This document shows positions 53,074 through 61,080 of a stretch of 64,000 nt of DNA, one piece after another. Numbering within the stretch: position 1 is the first letter of the stretch; the number at the start of each line of letters is the position of its first letter. This stretch comes from Burkholderiales bacterium (GTDB taxonomy: Bacteria; Pseudomonadota; Gammaproteobacteria; Burkholderiales; SG8-39), in the NCBI GenBank assembly GCA_023383795.1, contig JAHDYJ010000001.1, positions 95,266-159,265 on the forward strand, given 5' to 3'. The position numbers were made by a program, and so were the translations under genes. The notes below the pieces were generated by a model. It saw nothing but the letters and a program-made list of their open reading frames with translations, made no database searches and was not told the DNA's origin.

Positions 53074-54246
53074 ATGTCCGAGTCCGACCGCCCCCGCCGT
53101 CACGGCTTCGCGACGCGCGTGATCCACGCCGGCCAGCAGCCGGATCCGTCGACCGGCGCGATCATGACGCCGATCTACGCCAGCTCGACCTACGTGCAGG
53201 AAAGCCCGGGCCGCCACCGCGGCTTCGACTACGCGCGCACCCGCAACCCGACCCGCGACGCGCTCGAGGCGTGCGTGGCCGACCTCGAGAACGGCTTCGC
53301 CGGCTTCGCGTTCGCCTCCGGCATGGCCGCGATGGGCACCGTGCTCGAGCTCCTCGACTCGGGCTCGCACGTCGTCGCCATGCACGACCTCTACGGCGGC
53401 AGCTACCGCCTGTTCGAGAACGTGCGCCGGCGCTCGGCGGGGATCGACTTCAGCTTCGTCGACCTGTCCGATCCTGCGCGCCTGGAGCCGGCGCTGCGGC
53501 CGAGCACGCGCATGGTGTGGGTCGAGTCGCCGACCAACCCGCTCCTGAAGCTCGTCGACCTCGGCGCGATCGCCGGCATCGCGCGCCGCCGCGGATTGCT
53601 GACGGTGTGCGACAACACGTTCGCCTCGCCGTGGGTCCAGCGCCCGCTCGACCACGGCTTCGACATCGTGCTGCACTCGACCACCAAGTACATGAACGGC
53701 CACTCGGACGTGATCGGCGGCGTCGCGGTGATCCGCGAGGACCAGGCGCTGCGCGACCGCCTCGCGTACCTGCAGAACGCGATCGGCGGCGTGCCCGGGC
53801 CGTTCGACGCGTTCCTCACGCTGCGCGGCCTGAAGACGCTCGCGCTGCGCATGGAGCGGCACTGCGCGAACGCGCTGGCGGTGGCCGAGTTCCTCGAGGC
53901 CCATCCGAAGGTCGCGCGCGTGCACTACCCGGGGCTGGCGAGCCACCCGCAGAAGGCGCTCGCCGACCGGCAGATGCAGGGCCGCTACGGCGGCATGGTC
54001 ACCGCGGTGCTGAAGGGCGGGCTCGACGCCTCGCGCCGCTTCCTCGAGCGCTGCCGGCTCTTCGCGCTCGCCGAGAGCCTGGGCGGCGTCGAGAGCCTGA
54101 TCGAGCACCCGGCGATCATGACGCACGCGTCGCTGCCGGCGACGGTGCGCGCCGAGCTCGGCATCGACGACGGCCTCGTGCGCCTGTCGGTCGGCATCGA
54201 GGACGTCGACGACCTCCTCGCCGAGCTCGCCGACGCGCTCGGCTGA
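53074..54246 (+). CDS. Cystathionine gamma-lyase/synthase family enzyme
   Basis: A protein of 390 residues, PLP enzyme of the Cys/Met metabolism family: GFATRVIHAGQQPDPSTGAIMTPIY, YARTRNPTRDALEACVADLENG, AFASGMAAMGTVLELLDSG, PLP Lys205 in HSTTKYMNGHSDVIGG, and a C-terminal SLGGVESLIEHPAIMTH. With the CBS upstream, a cystathionine gamma-lyase making cysteine by reverse transsulfuration is the best reading. Cystathionine gamma-synthase cannot be excluded from sequence alone. Confidence 0.85.
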   Translation: MSESDRPRRHGFATRVIHAGQQPDPSTGAIMTPIYASSTYVQESPGRHRGFDYARTRNPTRDALEACVADLENGFAGFAFASGMAAMGTVLELLDSGSHVVAMHDLYGGSYRLFENVRRRSAGIDFSFVDLSDPARLEPALRPSTRMVWVESPTNPLLKLVDLGAIAGIARRRGLLTVCDNTFASPWVQRPLDHGFDIVLHSTTKYMNGHSDVIGGVAVIREDQALRDRLAYLQNAIGGVPGPFDAFLTLRGLKTLALRMERHCANALAVAEFLEAHPKVARVHYPGLASHPQKALADRQMQGRYGGMVTAVLKGGLDASRRFLERCRLFALAESLGGVESLIEHPAIMTHASLPATVRAELGIDDGLVRLSVGIEDVDDLLAELADALG

Positions 54247-54269
54247 GGCGGGCGCGCGCTCCGCCCGCG

Positions 54270-54923
54270 ATGACGCCCCGACCCGCCGCCGTCCCGCCGA
54301 CCGCGCGCGAGACGAACGAAGCGCTCGCGCTCCTCGCCCTCACGGCAGTCGCGCTCATCGTCTCCGGCATCGGCCCGCGCGATCGCGGCACCTGGCTCCT
54401 CGAAGTCGCACCGGTCGTGATCGCCGCGCCGCTGCTCTACTTCACCTGGCGGCCCTTCCGGCTCACGCCGCTCGCCTACCGGCTGATCTTCCTGCACGGG
54501 CTCGTCCTGATGCTCGGCGGGCACTACACCTATGCCCACGTGCCGCTCGGCTTCTGGCTGCAGGAGCTCTTCGACCTCGCGCGCAATCCGTACGACCGCA
54601 TCGGCCATCTCGCGCAGGGGTTCATCCCGGCGATCGTCGCGCGCGAGATCCTGCTGCGCGCGACGCCGCTCCGGCCGGGCAAGATGCTCTTCTTCCTCGT
54701 GCTGTGCGTGTGCCTGGCGATCAGCGCGTTCTACGAGATGATCGAGTGGTGGGCGGCCGTGCTCTTCGGCGAGGGCGCGCACGAGTTCCTCGGCACGCAG
54801 GGGGACGAGTGGGACACGCAGTGGGACATGTTCCTCGCGCTCGTCGGCGCGGCGGCCGCACAGCTCCTGCTCGCGCGCGTGCACGATCGGCAGCTCGGGC
54901 GGCTGCTCGAACGCGGAGGGTAG
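54270..54923 (+). CDS. DUF2238 (YjdF-like) membrane protein
   Basis: A protein of 217 residues with about six membrane helices. LHGLVLMLGGHYTYAHVPLGFW, RNPYDRIGHLAQGFIPAIVAREIL, AISAFYEMIEWWAAVLFGEGAHEFLGTQGDEWDTQWDM is the conserved DUF2238 signature with several His, Asp and Glu in or near the membrane. Function unknown. Confidence 0.88.
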   Translation: MTPRPAAVPPTARETNEALALLALTAVALIVSGIGPRDRGTWLLEVAPVVIAAPLLYFTWRPFRLTPLAYRLIFLHGLVLMLGGHYTYAHVPLGFWLQELFDLARNPYDRIGHLAQGFIPAIVAREILLRATPLRPGKMLFFLVLCVCLAISAFYEMIEWWAAVLFGEGAHEFLGTQGDEWDTQWDMFLALVGAAAAQLLLARVHDRQLGRLLERGG

Positions 54924-54954
54924 CAGGCTCCCGGCTCCGGCCGCGCCCGACAGC

Positions 54955-54985
54955 AAGAAGCCCGGCGCGAGGCCGGGCCTCCGGG
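54955..54985. terminator. Bidirectional terminator
   Basis: GCCCGGC-GCGAG-GCCGGGC (54960-54978) between the convergent stops at 54923 and 54999. On the minus strand it is followed by TTCTTGCT. Confidence 0.7.
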
Positions 54986-54998
54986 CAGCAACGGGGCG

Positions 54999-55793
54999 CT
55001 ACGCCGCGCGCTTGACGCGCCGCGCGAGGGCAAGCCCGGCAAGACCGAGGCCCAGCAGCGCCAGGCTGCCGGGCTCGGGGACCTGCGTCGCGCCGACGTC
55101 GTCGTAGATGCCGATCAGGCCGATGCCGGTGGTGGCGCCCGAGGTCTCGATGATCTGCGCGAACGGGCTCGTTCCGGTGGTGGAGACCGTATTGCCGTTG
55201 TTGGAGTAGAGCTGCGTGACGCCCGCGAGGAGCGGATGGCCGCCGACGACCGGGTCGACGCCGCAGCAGCCGTTGTAGGCGGGCGCGAGGTCGAGCCCGA
55301 ATGCGTTCAGGAAGGGATCCCAGAGCGCGGCCTCGGTGACCGCATTGACGCCGTCGGCCGTGCCGGCGGCGACATAGACGCTGCCGCCACCGTTGACGTA
55401 GTTCTGCAGGGTCGTCGCGTAGCCTGCGGGCAGCGCAGGGGCGTTCTGCCCGGCCAGGAACACCGCGTCGTAGCCGCCGAGCCCCGCGTTCCAGACCGTC
55501 GGATCGGTCGTTGCGAGCACCGAGGCGCCGACCGGGCCGGTCAGATGGTTCAGGAAGCTGCTCTGCGTCAGGCCGAAATTGTCGGAGAAGATCAGGACGC
55601 TGAAGGCCCCGCCGTCGATGTTCATGAAGCCGGCGAGATTGCTGACGAACTGCTCGGCGTTGCCGGGCGTATTGGCGAACCCGGTGTTGGAGAGCGTCCA
55701 CTCGTCGTGGTTGACCACGATCCGCCCCCCGTGCGCCGCGCCGGACAACACGGCGAGCGCCGCCGCCCAGGCGACCACAGCGCGTTTCGTCAT
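54999..55793 (-). CDS. PEP-CTERM protein with amidotransferase-like fold features
   Basis: A protein of 264 residues. A signal peptide ends SGAAHG. The body has alternating strand/helix segments with GGAFSVLIFSDNFG, LGGYDAVFLAGQNAPALPAGYATTLQNYVNGGGSVYVAAGT and GCCGVDPVVGGHPLLAGVTQLYS. These resemble the class-I amidotransferase-like (ThuA) arrangement, but I see no catalytic Cys-His pair. The tail is VPEPGSLALLGLGLAGLALARR. Sigma-54 element and PrsR-type box lie upstream. ATG at 55793 follows GGGGAGGGACAG. Confidence 0.86.
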   Translation of the reverse strand: MTKRAVVAWAAALAVLSGAAHGGRIVVNHDEWTLSNTGFANTPGNAEQFVSNLAGFMNIDGGAFSVLIFSDNFGLTQSSFLNHLTGPVGASVLATTDPTVWNAGLGGYDAVFLAGQNAPALPAGYATTLQNYVNGGGSVYVAAGTADGVNAVTEAALWDPFLNAFGLDLAPAYNGCCGVDPVVGGHPLLAGVTQLYSNNGNTVSTTGTSPFAQIIETSGATTGIGLIGIYDDVGATQVPEPGSLALLGLGLAGLALARRVKRAA

Positions 55794-55847
55794 CTGTCCC
55801 TCCCCGGCAAAGCGGAGCGCTCGATGGCTCCGAACCTCCAGCGCAGA

Positions 55848-55863
55848 CGCAACTTGCATGCCG
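55848..55863 (-). promoter_or_regulatory. Sigma-54 (-24/-12) promoter
   Basis: The minus strand reads CGGCATGCAAGTTGCG, with GG and GC 10 bases apart, 54 bases before the PEP-CTERM ATG. Confidence 0.6.
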
Positions 55864-55928
55864 CTTCACATAACCTAATGATTTCATTTCGAATTTGTAT
55901 CATTGCCGATATGTCGGGCTAGACCGAC

Positions 55929-55943
55929 GTAAACCTGTCCGAC
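55929..55943 (-). promoter_or_regulatory. GTCGG-N6-TTAC box (candidate PrsR site)
   Basis: The minus strand reads GTCGGACAGGTTTAC, 65 bases upstream of the sigma-54 element. Confidence 0.65.
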
Positions 55944-56063
55944 ACCTCCGGCGGGCGCGGCGTCCGCGGCGTGGGCGAAGCGCTGGCGAACGGCGTCGCG
56001 AGCAGTCCATCGTGCCGCTGGAGCCGATTCCGGGTAGATTCCGCGGCTCTCGTACGAAGAACC

Positions 56064-57593
56064 ATGCTGCGGCTCCTCCGTCTCGCGAAGATCGCCTCGG
56101 TCGCCTACCGCTTCGGGCTGGACGAGTTCTTCGCGCCGATCGACGCGCCGATCGGCGTCGTCGCCCGGCTCTCCGGGCGCGTGTTCGCGTTCCGCAAGCT
56201 CGACGAGCCGCGCGCGGTGCGGCTGCGCCGCGCGCTCGAGACGCTGGGGCCCATCTTCGTGAAGTTCGGCCAGGTGCTCTCGACGCGACGCGATCTCCTG
56301 CCGCCCGACATCGCCGACGAGCTCGCCAAGCTCCAGGACCAGGTGCCGCCGTTTCCTTCCGACCAGGCGGTCGCCGAGATCGAGCGCGCGTTCAAGCGGA
56401 GGATCGACGCCGTGTTCGGCACGTTCGAGCCGGCGCCGGTCGCGAGCGCGTCGATCGCGCAGGTGCACCTCGCCACGCTGCCCGACGGGCGCGAGGTCGC
56501 GGTGAAGGTGCTGCGCCCGGGCATGTGGCCCGCGATCCGGCGCGACCTCGCGCTGATGGACACCGGCGCCTGGCTCGTCGAGCGCCTGTGGGGCGAGGGC
56601 CGGCGGCTGCGGCCGCGGGCGGTGGTGGCCGAGTTCGCGCGGCACCTGCACGAGGAGCTCGACCTCATGCGCGAGGCGGCGAGCGCGAGCCAGCTCCGGC
56701 GCAACTTCGCCGACTCGCCGCTGCTCTTCGTGCCGGAGGTGTACTGGGACTGGTGCGCGACGAACGTGATGACGATGGAGCGCATCCACGGCACGCCGAT
56801 CGGGCGCGTCGACGCGCTGCGCGGCCAGGGCATCGACATCCCGCGCCTCGCGCGAAACGGCGTGGAGATCTTCTTCACCCAGGTGCTGCGCGACGGGTTC
56901 TTCCACGCCGACATGCACCCGGGCAACATCTTCGTGTCGCCGGAGGGGCGCTACATCGCCGTCGACTTCGGCATCATGGGCGCGCTCGGCGACGCCGACA
57001 AGCGCTTCGTCGCCGACGTCTTCCTCGGCTTCTTCCAGCGCGACTACCGGCGCGTCGCGCAGGCGCTCCTCGACAGCGGCTGGGCGCCCGAGACGACGCA
57101 CCGCGCCGGCTTCGAGGGCGCGATCCGCGCGGTGTGCGAGCCCTTCTTCGACCGGCCGCTCGCCGAGATCTCGTTCGGGCGGGCGTTGCTGCGCCTGTTC
57201 GAGACCTCGCGGCGCTATCAGCTCGTGCTGCAGCCGCAGCTCGTCATGCTGCAGAAGACGCTGCTCAACATCGAGGGGCTCGGCCGACAGCTCGATCCGC
57301 AGCTCAACCTCTGGGAGACGGCGAAGCCGTTCCTCGAGCGCTGGATGGACGAGCAGATGGGCTTCGGCGCGCTGCGCCGCGGGCTCGAAGCCGAGGCGCC
57401 GCAGTGGGCGCACCTCGCGCCGCAGCTCCCGCGGCTGGTGCACGCCGCGCTCGCCGCGCGCGCGGAGGACCCGACCGCCCGCGCGCTGGCGCGGCTCGCG
57501 GACGAGGAGCGCCGCACCCGCCGGTGGCTCGCGGCCGGCGTGGCGCTGCTCGCCGCGCTGCTATTCGTCGAGGCTTGGCGCTGGCTCGGCTGA
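56064..57593 (+). CDS. ubiB: UbiB, ubiquinone-biosynthesis atypical kinase/ATPase
   Basis: A protein of 509 residues. The UbiB KxGQ motif is [33 protein letters not shown]. The Ala-rich loop ([27 protein letters not shown]) replaces the kinase Gly-rich loop, then [26 protein letters not shown] and [11 protein letters not shown]-terminal membrane helix ([21 protein letters not shown]) ends it. It drives lipid intermediates in coenzyme Q synthesis. ATG at 56064 gives the usual N-terminus ([22 protein letters not shown]). An in-frame start near 55971 would overlap the divergent PEP-CTERM promoter region. Confidence 0.93.
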   Translation: MLRLLRLAKIASVAYRFGLDEFFAPIDAPIGVVARLSGRVFAFRKLDEPRAVRLRRALETLGPIFVKFGQVLSTRRDLLPPDIADELAKLQDQVPPFPSDQAVAEIERAFKRRIDAVFGTFEPAPVASASIAQVHLATLPDGREVAVKVLRPGMWPAIRRDLALMDTGAWLVERLWGEGRRLRPRAVVAEFARHLHEELDLMREAASASQLRRNFADSPLLFVPEVYWDWCATNVMTMERIHGTPIGRVDALRGQGIDIPRLARNGVEIFFTQVLRDGFFHADMHPGNIFVSPEGRYIAVDFGIMGALGDADKRFVADVFLGFFQRDYRRVAQALLDSGWAPETTHRAGFEGAIRAVCEPFFDRPLAEISFGRALLRLFETSRRYQLVLQPQLVMLQKTLLNIEGLGRQLDPQLNLWETAKPFLERWMDEQMGFGALRRGLEAEAPQWAHLAPQLPRLVHAALAARAEDPTARALARLADEERRTRRWLAAGVALLAALLFVEAWRWLG

Positions 57594-57599
57594 CGCGGG

Positions 57600-58016
57600 T
57601 CAGTCGCCGCCGATCCGGCCACGCACGGCGGTGACGAAGTCGAGAAGGTCGCCGAGCCGGTGCTCCACGATGTCCCGGACGATGCGGAGGTCGACCGCTT
57701 CGTAGCCGTGGACCACCACGTTCCGGAAGCCGGCGATGTCGCGCATCGCAGCGGCGAGCCGATCGGGGAGCCAGCCGGCCCTGCGGAGCAGTTCGAAGAG
57801 CTGCCGGTTGGTCTCGGGCTCGCCGAGCCGGAGGTCGGAGACGACGTGCGACGCGACGTCGAGCGCCGCCTGCACCGCGACCTGCAGCGTGTGCACGACG
57901 AAGCGCTCTTCGCGCACGTCGCGGTCGAGCAGCTCGAGCCGCGCCAGCGTCCGCAGCTCCTGCACGCAGGTTTCGATGAACGCGAGCTTCTTCAGCACGA
58001 GATCGCGGTCAACCAC
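57600..58016 (-). CDS. hepT: HepT-like HEPN RNase toxin (DUF86)
   Basis: A protein of 138 residues starting at GTG. It is all-helical with the HEPN motif R98-x4-H103-x-Y105 in FRNVVVHGYEAVD. Such toxins are RNases that are silenced when the partner nucleotidyltransferase adds AMP to the motif Tyr. The start overlaps the mntA stop by 8 bases. Confidence 0.88.
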   Translation of the reverse strand: MVDRDLVLKKLAFIETCVQELRTLARLELLDRDVREERFVVHTLQVAVQAALDVASHVVSDLRLGEPETNRQLFELLRRAGWLPDRLAAAMRDIAGFRNVVVHGYEAVDLRIVRDIVEHRLGDLLDFVTAVRGRIGGD

Positions 58017-58419
58017 CCGCCGGCCCTCCGTGCGCCCTGCGGTACTCGTCGAGGATCGGCTTCAGGTCGAAGTAGGCGTTGCGCGCGCGCACTTCGAACC
58101 GGATGCGCTCGAGCGGATGCGGGTCAAAGACGACGATCCCGTCCCTGAGCACGCGGTGGACCAGATCCACCGGCGCCCGGTTCAGCGGCACGAGATCCAC
58201 CGGACGCCCGAGGTATTGCTCCAGCTCGCCGCCGAGCCGCAGCCCCGAGCCGGCGAGGGTCGGCGCCGGGTCGCGCTCGAGCAGCACGGCGACGTCGACG
58301 TCGCTCGCAGCGCGCGCGGTCCCGCGCGCCGCGCTGCCAAAGAGATAGGCGCAGATCACCCCCTCGGGATGGGCGTCGAAATACTCGCGCAGGCGCTCGG
58401 TCAGGGTCACGGCGGCCAT
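58009..58419 (-). CDS. mntA: MntA-like minimal nucleotidyltransferase antitoxin
   Basis: A protein of 136 residues. The G-S-x10-D-x-D motif is complete: G28-S29 and D40-x-D42 in LFGSAARGTARAASDVDVAVLL. A C-terminal part (RIRFEVRARNAYFDLKPILDEYRR) is family-typical. It should AMPylate and inactivate HepT. The frame is open upstream to 58725, but that part is Arg/Pro-rich and lacks the fold, so ATG at 58419 is chosen. Confidence 0.87.
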   Translation of the reverse strand: MAAVTLTERLREYFDAHPEGVICAYLFGSAARGTARAASDVDVAVLLERDPAPTLAGSGLRLGGELEQYLGRPVDLVPLNRAPVDLVHRVLRDGIVVFDPHPLERIRFEVRARNAYFDLKPILDEYRRAHGGPAGG

Positions 58420-58651
58420 GATTACCCAGCGTACCGCAACCGGGCGCGGATTGACAGCCGCCGGCCGGCGCTTGCGTGAGTGCGGCGGGGTCGATCCCGG
58501 TGCCGCTCGCCCTGGCCCGGCGCGTCCCCGGTCCTTCTCGGACCAACGGGGACCCCATGCGCCCAGCGCTGCCCGCGCAGCGTAGAAACGCCGGCGGGTG
58601 CGGATCACGGGACGGTTTACCGTAGAATCGCGGGCGCTCACGGCCGCCACC

Positions 58652-60118
58652 ATGCTCGTCGCCTTCGTGCTCGTGTACCTCGCCGTCTCGGTCGGCATCG
58701 GCCTGTGGGCGGCGCGGCGCGTCAAGAACTCCAGGGACTACCTCGTCGCCGGCCGCAGCCTGCCGCTCTTCATGAGCGTCACGGTGGTGTTCGCGACCTG
58801 GTTCGGCGCCGAGACCGTGCTCGCGGTGTCGTCCACGTTCGTCAAGGAGGGCATGCGCGGCATCGTGGCCGATCCGTTCGGCTTCTCGATGTGCCTGCTG
58901 TTCGTGGGCCTGTTCTTCGCGCGCGCGTTCTACCGCATGGACCTCCTCACGATCGGCGACTTCTACCGCAAGCGCTACGGCAAGCCGGTCGAGCTCGCCA
59001 CCAGCCTCGCGATCACCGTCTCGTATCTCGGCTGGACCTCCGCGCAGATGGCGGCGCTCGGCGTGGTCTTTCACACGGTCTCCGGCGGCGCCATCACGAT
59101 GCCGGCCGGCATCGCGCTCGGCGCCGGCTGCGTGCTCGTCTACACGCTGTTCGGCGGCATGTGGTCGGTGGCGTTCACCGACCTCTTCCAGTCGGTGGTC
59201 ATCGTCCTCGGCCTGACCTACCTCGCCTTCCTGGTGGCCGACATGGCGGGCGGCCCGGGGGCGGTCATCGCGCACGCGGCCACCTCGGAGAAGCTCGACT
59301 TCTGGCCGAAGCTCGAGGCGCGCGACATGCTCGCGTTCTTCGCCGCCTGGCTCACCGCGGCGGTCGGCTCGATCCCGCAGCAGGACATCTTCCAACGGGT
59401 GACCGCGGCGAAGGACGAGCAGACCGCGGTGCGCGGCTCGATCATCGGCGGCGCGCTCTACTTCTGCTTCGCGTTCGTGCCGATCTTTCTCGGCTACTCG
59501 GCGCTGCTGATCGATCCGCAGATGGTCGCGCCGCTGCTGGCGTCCGAAGGCACCGAGTTCCAGCTGATCCTGCCCACCCTGATCCTCGAGCGCACGCCGC
59601 TCTTCGCGCAAGTGCTCTTCTTCGGCGCGCTGCTCTCGGCGATCCTGTCGACCGCGAGCGGCGCGCTGCTTGCGCCGACCGCGCTGTTCACCGAGAACGT
59701 CCTGCGGACGCTGCAGCCGAACATGGGCGACCGCCAGTTCCTGTTCACGCTGCGCCTGGTGCTGGTGATCTTCACGCTCGCGGTGATGCTGTTCGCGCTC
59801 GAGAGCGAGGCCACGATCTACCAGATGGTGCAGAACACCTACAAGGTGACGCTGGTGTCCTGCCTGGTGCCGCTCGCCGCGGGCATCTACTGGAAGCGTG
59901 CCACCGCGCAGGGCGCGCTGCTCTCGTTCGCGCTCGGGCTTGTCACCTGGACCGGCATGGAGCTCTTCGCCGCCGACTCGATGTGGCCGGCGCAGCTCGT
60001 GGGCTTCGCGTTCGCGCTCGCCGGCATGTGGCTCGGCTCGATCGCGAGCCCGCGGCCGCAGCACCCGCACCGCGCACCGCATCTTTCTCCCCATCATCCG
60101 CCGCCGCGCGCCCGGTAG
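58652..60118 (+). CDS. Sodium:solute symporter family transporter
   Basis: A protein of 488 residues with about 13 membrane helices. SSS-family features: VKNSRDYLVAGRSLPLFMSVTVVFATWFGAET, FARAFYRMDLLTIGDFYRKRYGK, TLFGGMWSVAFTDLFQSVV, and FFGALLSAILSTASGALLAPTALFTENVL, the conserved Na+-site helix. A His/Pro-rich cytoplasmic tail (PHRAPHLSPHHPPPR) ends it. The substrate (an organic acid, choline or proline-like solute) cannot be told. Confidence 0.87.
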   Translation: MLVAFVLVYLAVSVGIGLWAARRVKNSRDYLVAGRSLPLFMSVTVVFATWFGAETVLAVSSTFVKEGMRGIVADPFGFSMCLLFVGLFFARAFYRMDLLTIGDFYRKRYGKPVELATSLAITVSYLGWTSAQMAALGVVFHTVSGGAITMPAGIALGAGCVLVYTLFGGMWSVAFTDLFQSVVIVLGLTYLAFLVADMAGGPGAVIAHAATSEKLDFWPKLEARDMLAFFAAWLTAAVGSIPQQDIFQRVTAAKDEQTAVRGSIIGGALYFCFAFVPIFLGYSALLIDPQMVAPLLASEGTEFQLILPTLILERTPLFAQVLFFGALLSAILSTASGALLAPTALFTENVLRTLQPNMGDRQFLFTLRLVLVIFTLAVMLFALESEATIYQMVQNTYKVTLVSCLVPLAAGIYWKRATAQGALLSFALGLVTWTGMELFAADSMWPAQLVGFAFALAGMWLGSIASPRPQHPHRAPHLSPHHPPPRAR

Positions 60119-60184
60119 CGCCCCCTGCGGCGGGCGCCGGGAGCGTATATCCTTCGCCGCTCGCACCCCTTCGAGGAGACCCCC

Positions 60185-61033
60185 ATGATCCGATTCGTCG
60201 CAGCCCTGCTCGTGCTGGCTGCACCGGCGCTCGTCCAGGCCCAGGCCGCCGACACACTGAAGAAGATCCGCGACTCGAAGACCCTCGCCATCGCCTACCG
60301 GACCGACGCGCTGCCGTTCTCGCACCAGGACGCGAGCAAGCAGCCGGCGGGCTACAGCGTGGACCTGTGCAAGCGGATCGCGGCGAGCCTCGAGCAGCAG
60401 CTCAACACCAAGCTGCAGGTCAAGTGGGTGCCGGCGACCTCGCAGAACCGGATGGAGCTCGTGCGCAAGGGCGAGGCGCACATGGAGTGCGGCTCGACCA
60501 CGGCGACGCTGTCGCGGATGGAGACCGTCGATTTCTCGAGCCCGGTGTTCGTCGACTCGACCGGCCTGCTCGTGCGGAAGAGCGCGGGCGCGAAGTCGCT
60601 CGCGGGCCTCGCCGGCAAGAAGATCGCCGTCGTCAGCGGCACCACCAACCAGAAGGCGCTCGACCGCGAGGTCAAGCGACAGCTGGTGAGCGCGACGGTC
60701 GTGCCGGTGAAGAATCGCGACGAGGGGATCGCCACCCTCGAGGCGGGCACGGTCGACGCCTTCGCGGGCGACAAGATCCTGCTCCTCGGGCTCGCGGGCA
60801 AGGTGAAGGACCCGTCGCTCTACGAGCTCCTGTCCGACGATCTCGCGCTGGAGCCGTACGCCATCGTGCTGCCGCGCAACGACTCCTCGTTCCGGCTCGC
60901 GGTGAACCGCGCGCTCGCGCAGATCTACCAGAGCCCGGCGATCGAGGAGATCTTCCGGCGCGCCTTCGGTCCGGACGCCAAGCCCTCGCCGGGGCTGCTC
61001 GTGATGTACGGCCTGGGGGCGTACCCCGAGTAG
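60185..61033 (+). CDS. Amino-acid ABC transporter substrate-binding protein
   Basis: A protein of 282 residues. A signal peptide ends VQAQA, then a two-lobe periplasmic binding fold: DTLKKIRDSKTLAIAYRTDALPFSHQD, AGYSVDLCKRIAASLE, GSTTATLSRMETVDFSSPVFVDSTGLLVRK, and LAGLAGKKIAVVSGTTNQ. It resembles the glutamate/aspartate-binding group. No permease or ATPase gene is adjacent, so it would serve a transporter encoded elsewhere. Confidence 0.85.
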   Translation: MIRFVAALLVLAAPALVQAQAADTLKKIRDSKTLAIAYRTDALPFSHQDASKQPAGYSVDLCKRIAASLEQQLNTKLQVKWVPATSQNRMELVRKGEAHMECGSTTATLSRMETVDFSSPVFVDSTGLLVRKSAGAKSLAGLAGKKIAVVSGTTNQKALDREVKRQLVSATVVPVKNRDEGIATLEAGTVDAFAGDKILLLGLAGKVKDPSLYELLSDDLALEPYAIVLPRNDSSFRLAVNRALAQIYQSPAIEEIFRRAFGPDAKPSPGLLVMYGLGAYPE

Positions 61034-61080
61034 GCAGCGCGCGCGGCGCGCGCCGCGAATAGCATACGGTGGTGGCGCGC

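Noticed and set aside
58420-58725. N-terminal extension of MntA
   Set aside because: Arg/Pro/Thr-rich, no fold match, and the ATG at 58419 gives the family length.
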